Source of the DNA: Paraglaciecola arctica
Lineage (GTDB): Bacteria > Pseudomonadota > Gammaproteobacteria > Enterobacterales > Alteromonadaceae
Direction: 5' to 3'
Assembly (NCBI RefSeq): GCF_018861065.1
Contig: NZ_JAHKQO010000031.1
Location: 186,001-250,000 of the forward strand
Length of the DNA: 64,000 bases
The position numbers were made by a program, and so were the translations under genes. This document shows, piece after piece, positions 62,362 through 64,000 of the stretch. A model generated the notes under the pieces. That model was not told where the DNA came from and ran no database searches. It was given only the letters and a program-made list of their open reading frames with translations. Numbering within the stretch: the stretch's first letter is position 1; each line of letters begins with the position of its first letter.

Positions 62362-64000
62362 ATGTCCATCCAACAATCCATTTTGACAGTTTTGGTCCTC
62401 GGCGTATGTTTAGCTGGTTGTTCGGGGAGTAAACTCGAGAACGACTCTAATACGTCTACACCAAGTGTATTGGTCAATGCCGGTGGTGACCAATCTGTTG
62501 ATGAACAAATAACCGTCACTTTAGACGCGCTGGCCACTGGGGAAAGCGATGAGTTAACCTACAGTTGGACGGTTACGCCTAATATCGCAATTACTCATGA
62601 GGATACTAGCCTAGCGACTGCTAGTTTTACAGCACCGACTACCACCAGTACCCTAACCTATACTTTCACTGTGGAAGTGACAGACGCAAATGGCAATAAG
62701 GGTAGCGATTCAGTGGAGTATCAGGTTAACCCAGTAAACAGCCCCCCATCGGCACAAATACAAGTCACACAAGTTGCAGATTTAGCTAACAACCAATTTC
62801 CCGCAGGTGTTGAAGTTACTTTAGATGCTTCTGATAGCACTGATATTGACAGCACAGATGTTAATGACTCCATTTCGGCATACTTATGGCAACAAACTGC
62901 CGGTGAATCGGTTTTGTCCGGTATTAGTTTACAAGGTGACAGCTTAGCTTTTATTACTCCAATTCTAAGCGAAGCGAACTCAGTGACTATATCAGTGACG
63001 GTTACCGATGAAGAAGGGGCACAGGACGTTGAATCGGTGACTCTGAATATCCAAAGTGCCGCAGATACGCTACCTCAAGTGAATGCCGGCACAAACCATC
63101 AGGTATTTAGTGGTGAAAGTATTAACTTAAACGGTACGGCGAGTACCACAGTTTCTACCTCTGAACCTTTAGTCGCCAATTGGTTGAATGACTCTGAAAG
63201 AGACCCGCAAATAGAAAATATCAATGCTTTACAAACTGTAGCCATTGCACCTGCAGTAACCGCTACCGAAATAGTGACATTTACGTTAAGAGTCGCAGAC
63301 GCACTAGGGAACGTGGTTGACGACAACCTTACTGTCACCATTAAACCACTACCCATCCAACCACTGAACGATACAGGGGTCATTTTACAAGGCAATGACA
63401 CGCAAATATTAGATCAGTACCAAGCTGATTACCCGGGGCAAGATGGTCAACGAGGCCAAGATATCATTCATGCAAATGGTTTATCTGAAAAAGCCGGTAG
63501 GGGAGAGCAGGGGTTTGACTTTACAAGGCTAGATGAGATTGGTGACGAAGTGGATGATGAAAATGCTGCTTGGAGTTGTGTTCGAGATAATATAACTGGC
63601 TTGATTTGGGAGTCAAAAACGGCTGCCCTTAGTTCTACTCTACATAGTAGTCAATTCAGTTATTCTTGGTATCAAATTGATGATGAAGAAGTGGCAGATG
63701 GCGATGCAAGTGGCGTAGGGGCGAGCTGTTCCCTTAATAGTTGCAACACCCAGGCTTTTATAGCTGAAGTTAACTCTCAAGGATTATGTAACTTCAGAGA
63801 TTGGCGATTGCCGACACATAACGAATTACTATCGATATTACATTTGGGGCAAGCGAGTGCTCCAATGATTGATGCCAATTATTTTCCTCATACTACAGAG
63901 TCATTAACTGCTCCTGTTTGGTATTGGACTCAAGATTCAAGCGCCGATGGTTTTATCAACGAACAAGCTCAGAATGCATGGGCGATTGATTTTTCGTCGG
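62362..64000 (+). CDS. Ig-like/DUF1566 (Lcl) lipoprotein, partial
   Basis: The frame is open to the window end (546 codons seen). The signal ends in LAGC (Cys20), then a Ser/Asn/Thr linker leads into three PKD/Ig-like beta domains (about 33-125, 128-234, 237-330; each opens with an AGGDQSV- or AGTNHQV-like segment). A DUF1566/Lcl domain begins at about 385 (DNITGLIWESKTA, CNFRDWRLPTHNELLSIL, WYWTQDSSADG). Such proteins are often surface collagen-like or adhesin-associated lipoproteins. The C-terminal end is outside the window. Confidence 0.8.
   Translation, partial: MSIQQSILTVLVLGVCLAGCSGSKLENDSNTSTPSVLVNAGGDQSVDEQITVTLDALATGESDELTYSWTVTPNIAITHEDTSLATASFTAPTTTSTLTYTFTVEVTDANGNKGSDSVEYQVNPVNSPPSAQIQVTQVADLANNQFPAGVEVTLDASDSTDIDSTDVNDSISAYLWQQTAGESVLSGISLQGDSLAFITPILSEANSVTISVTVTDEEGAQDVESVTLNIQSAADTLPQVNAGTNHQVFSGESINLNGTASTTVSTSEPLVANWLNDSERDPQIENINALQTVAIAPAVTATEIVTFTLRVADALGNVVDDNLTVTIKPLPIQPLNDTGVILQGNDTQILDQYQADYPGQDGQRGQDIIHANGLSEKAGRGEQGFDFTRLDEIGDEVDDENAAWSCVRDNITGLIWESKTAALSSTLHSSQFSYSWYQIDDEEVADGDASGVGASCSLNSCNTQAFIAEVNSQGLCNFRDWRLPTHNELLSILHLGQASAPMIDANYFPHTTESLTAPVWYWTQDSSADGFINEQAQNAWAIDFSS

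Overview
The window reads as chromosomal DNA of a marine gammaproteobacterium of the Alteromonadales, most likely near Paraglaciecola/Glaciecola/Alteromonas. The reasons are AT-rich Gram-negative gene content, the zapD-yacG, metK/tkt-epd-pgk and proBA blocks, a six-gene DUF3450-ExbB-ExbD-TonB operon, large TonB receptors, and PrsK/PrsR regulators. This placement comes from reading proteins, not from a database search. I see no rRNA, tRNA, CRISPR, phage or insertion sequence. The window opens inside zapD and closes inside a DUF1566 lipoprotein gene.

Layout. 0-6.3 kb: zapD end, yacG, a peroxiredoxin-glutaredoxin fusion, an esterase-like hydrolase, a DUF1697 protein, an RsgA GTPase, a GST-like protein and thioredoxin 2. 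6.4-14.3 kb: a two-subunit periplasmic molybdenum oxidoreductase, an SDR enzyme, an AI-2E family permease, YceH, an ABC1 kinase and a MarR regulator. 14.7-25.7 kb: proBA, a BrxR/CapW-like WYL regulator facing a degenerate AAA protein, serA (with a MetJ-box-like site), a GAF histidine kinase, rsmE, an unannotated 44-aa membrane protein, an MscS channel and two lipoproteins. 25.8-35.3 kb: metK divergent from tkt, then epd, pgk and a class I aldolase (central carbon metabolism), a small unknown gene and a BaeSR-like two-component pair.

35.4-53.2 kb is the most interesting part. It holds ppk-ppx (polyphosphate), a DUF47-Pit phosphate transporter, a porin, a surface lipoprotein plus TonB-dependent receptor, and a complete dedicated TonB energising operon. 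Four of these transcription units (ppk-ppx, the porin, the lipoprotein-receptor pair, the TonB operon) carry direct TGTNAY/CGTCAT repeats spaced exactly 11 bp upstream, the layout of PhoB boxes. I infer a phosphate-starvation regulon in which an outer-membrane receptor and its surface lipoprotein are powered by a co-regulated TonB complex.

53.2-64 kb: oxyR, an ECF sigma operon with a membrane anti-sigma candidate and a coiled-coil periplasmic protein, a FabH-like ketosynthase with the PrsK/PrsR kinase-regulator pair, a CidA/LrgB pair and the partial DUF1566 lipoprotein. Besides the annotated genes I found several very small ORFs with good ribosome binding sites: one upstream of rsgA, a coupled pair upstream of proB, and the 44-aa membrane protein.
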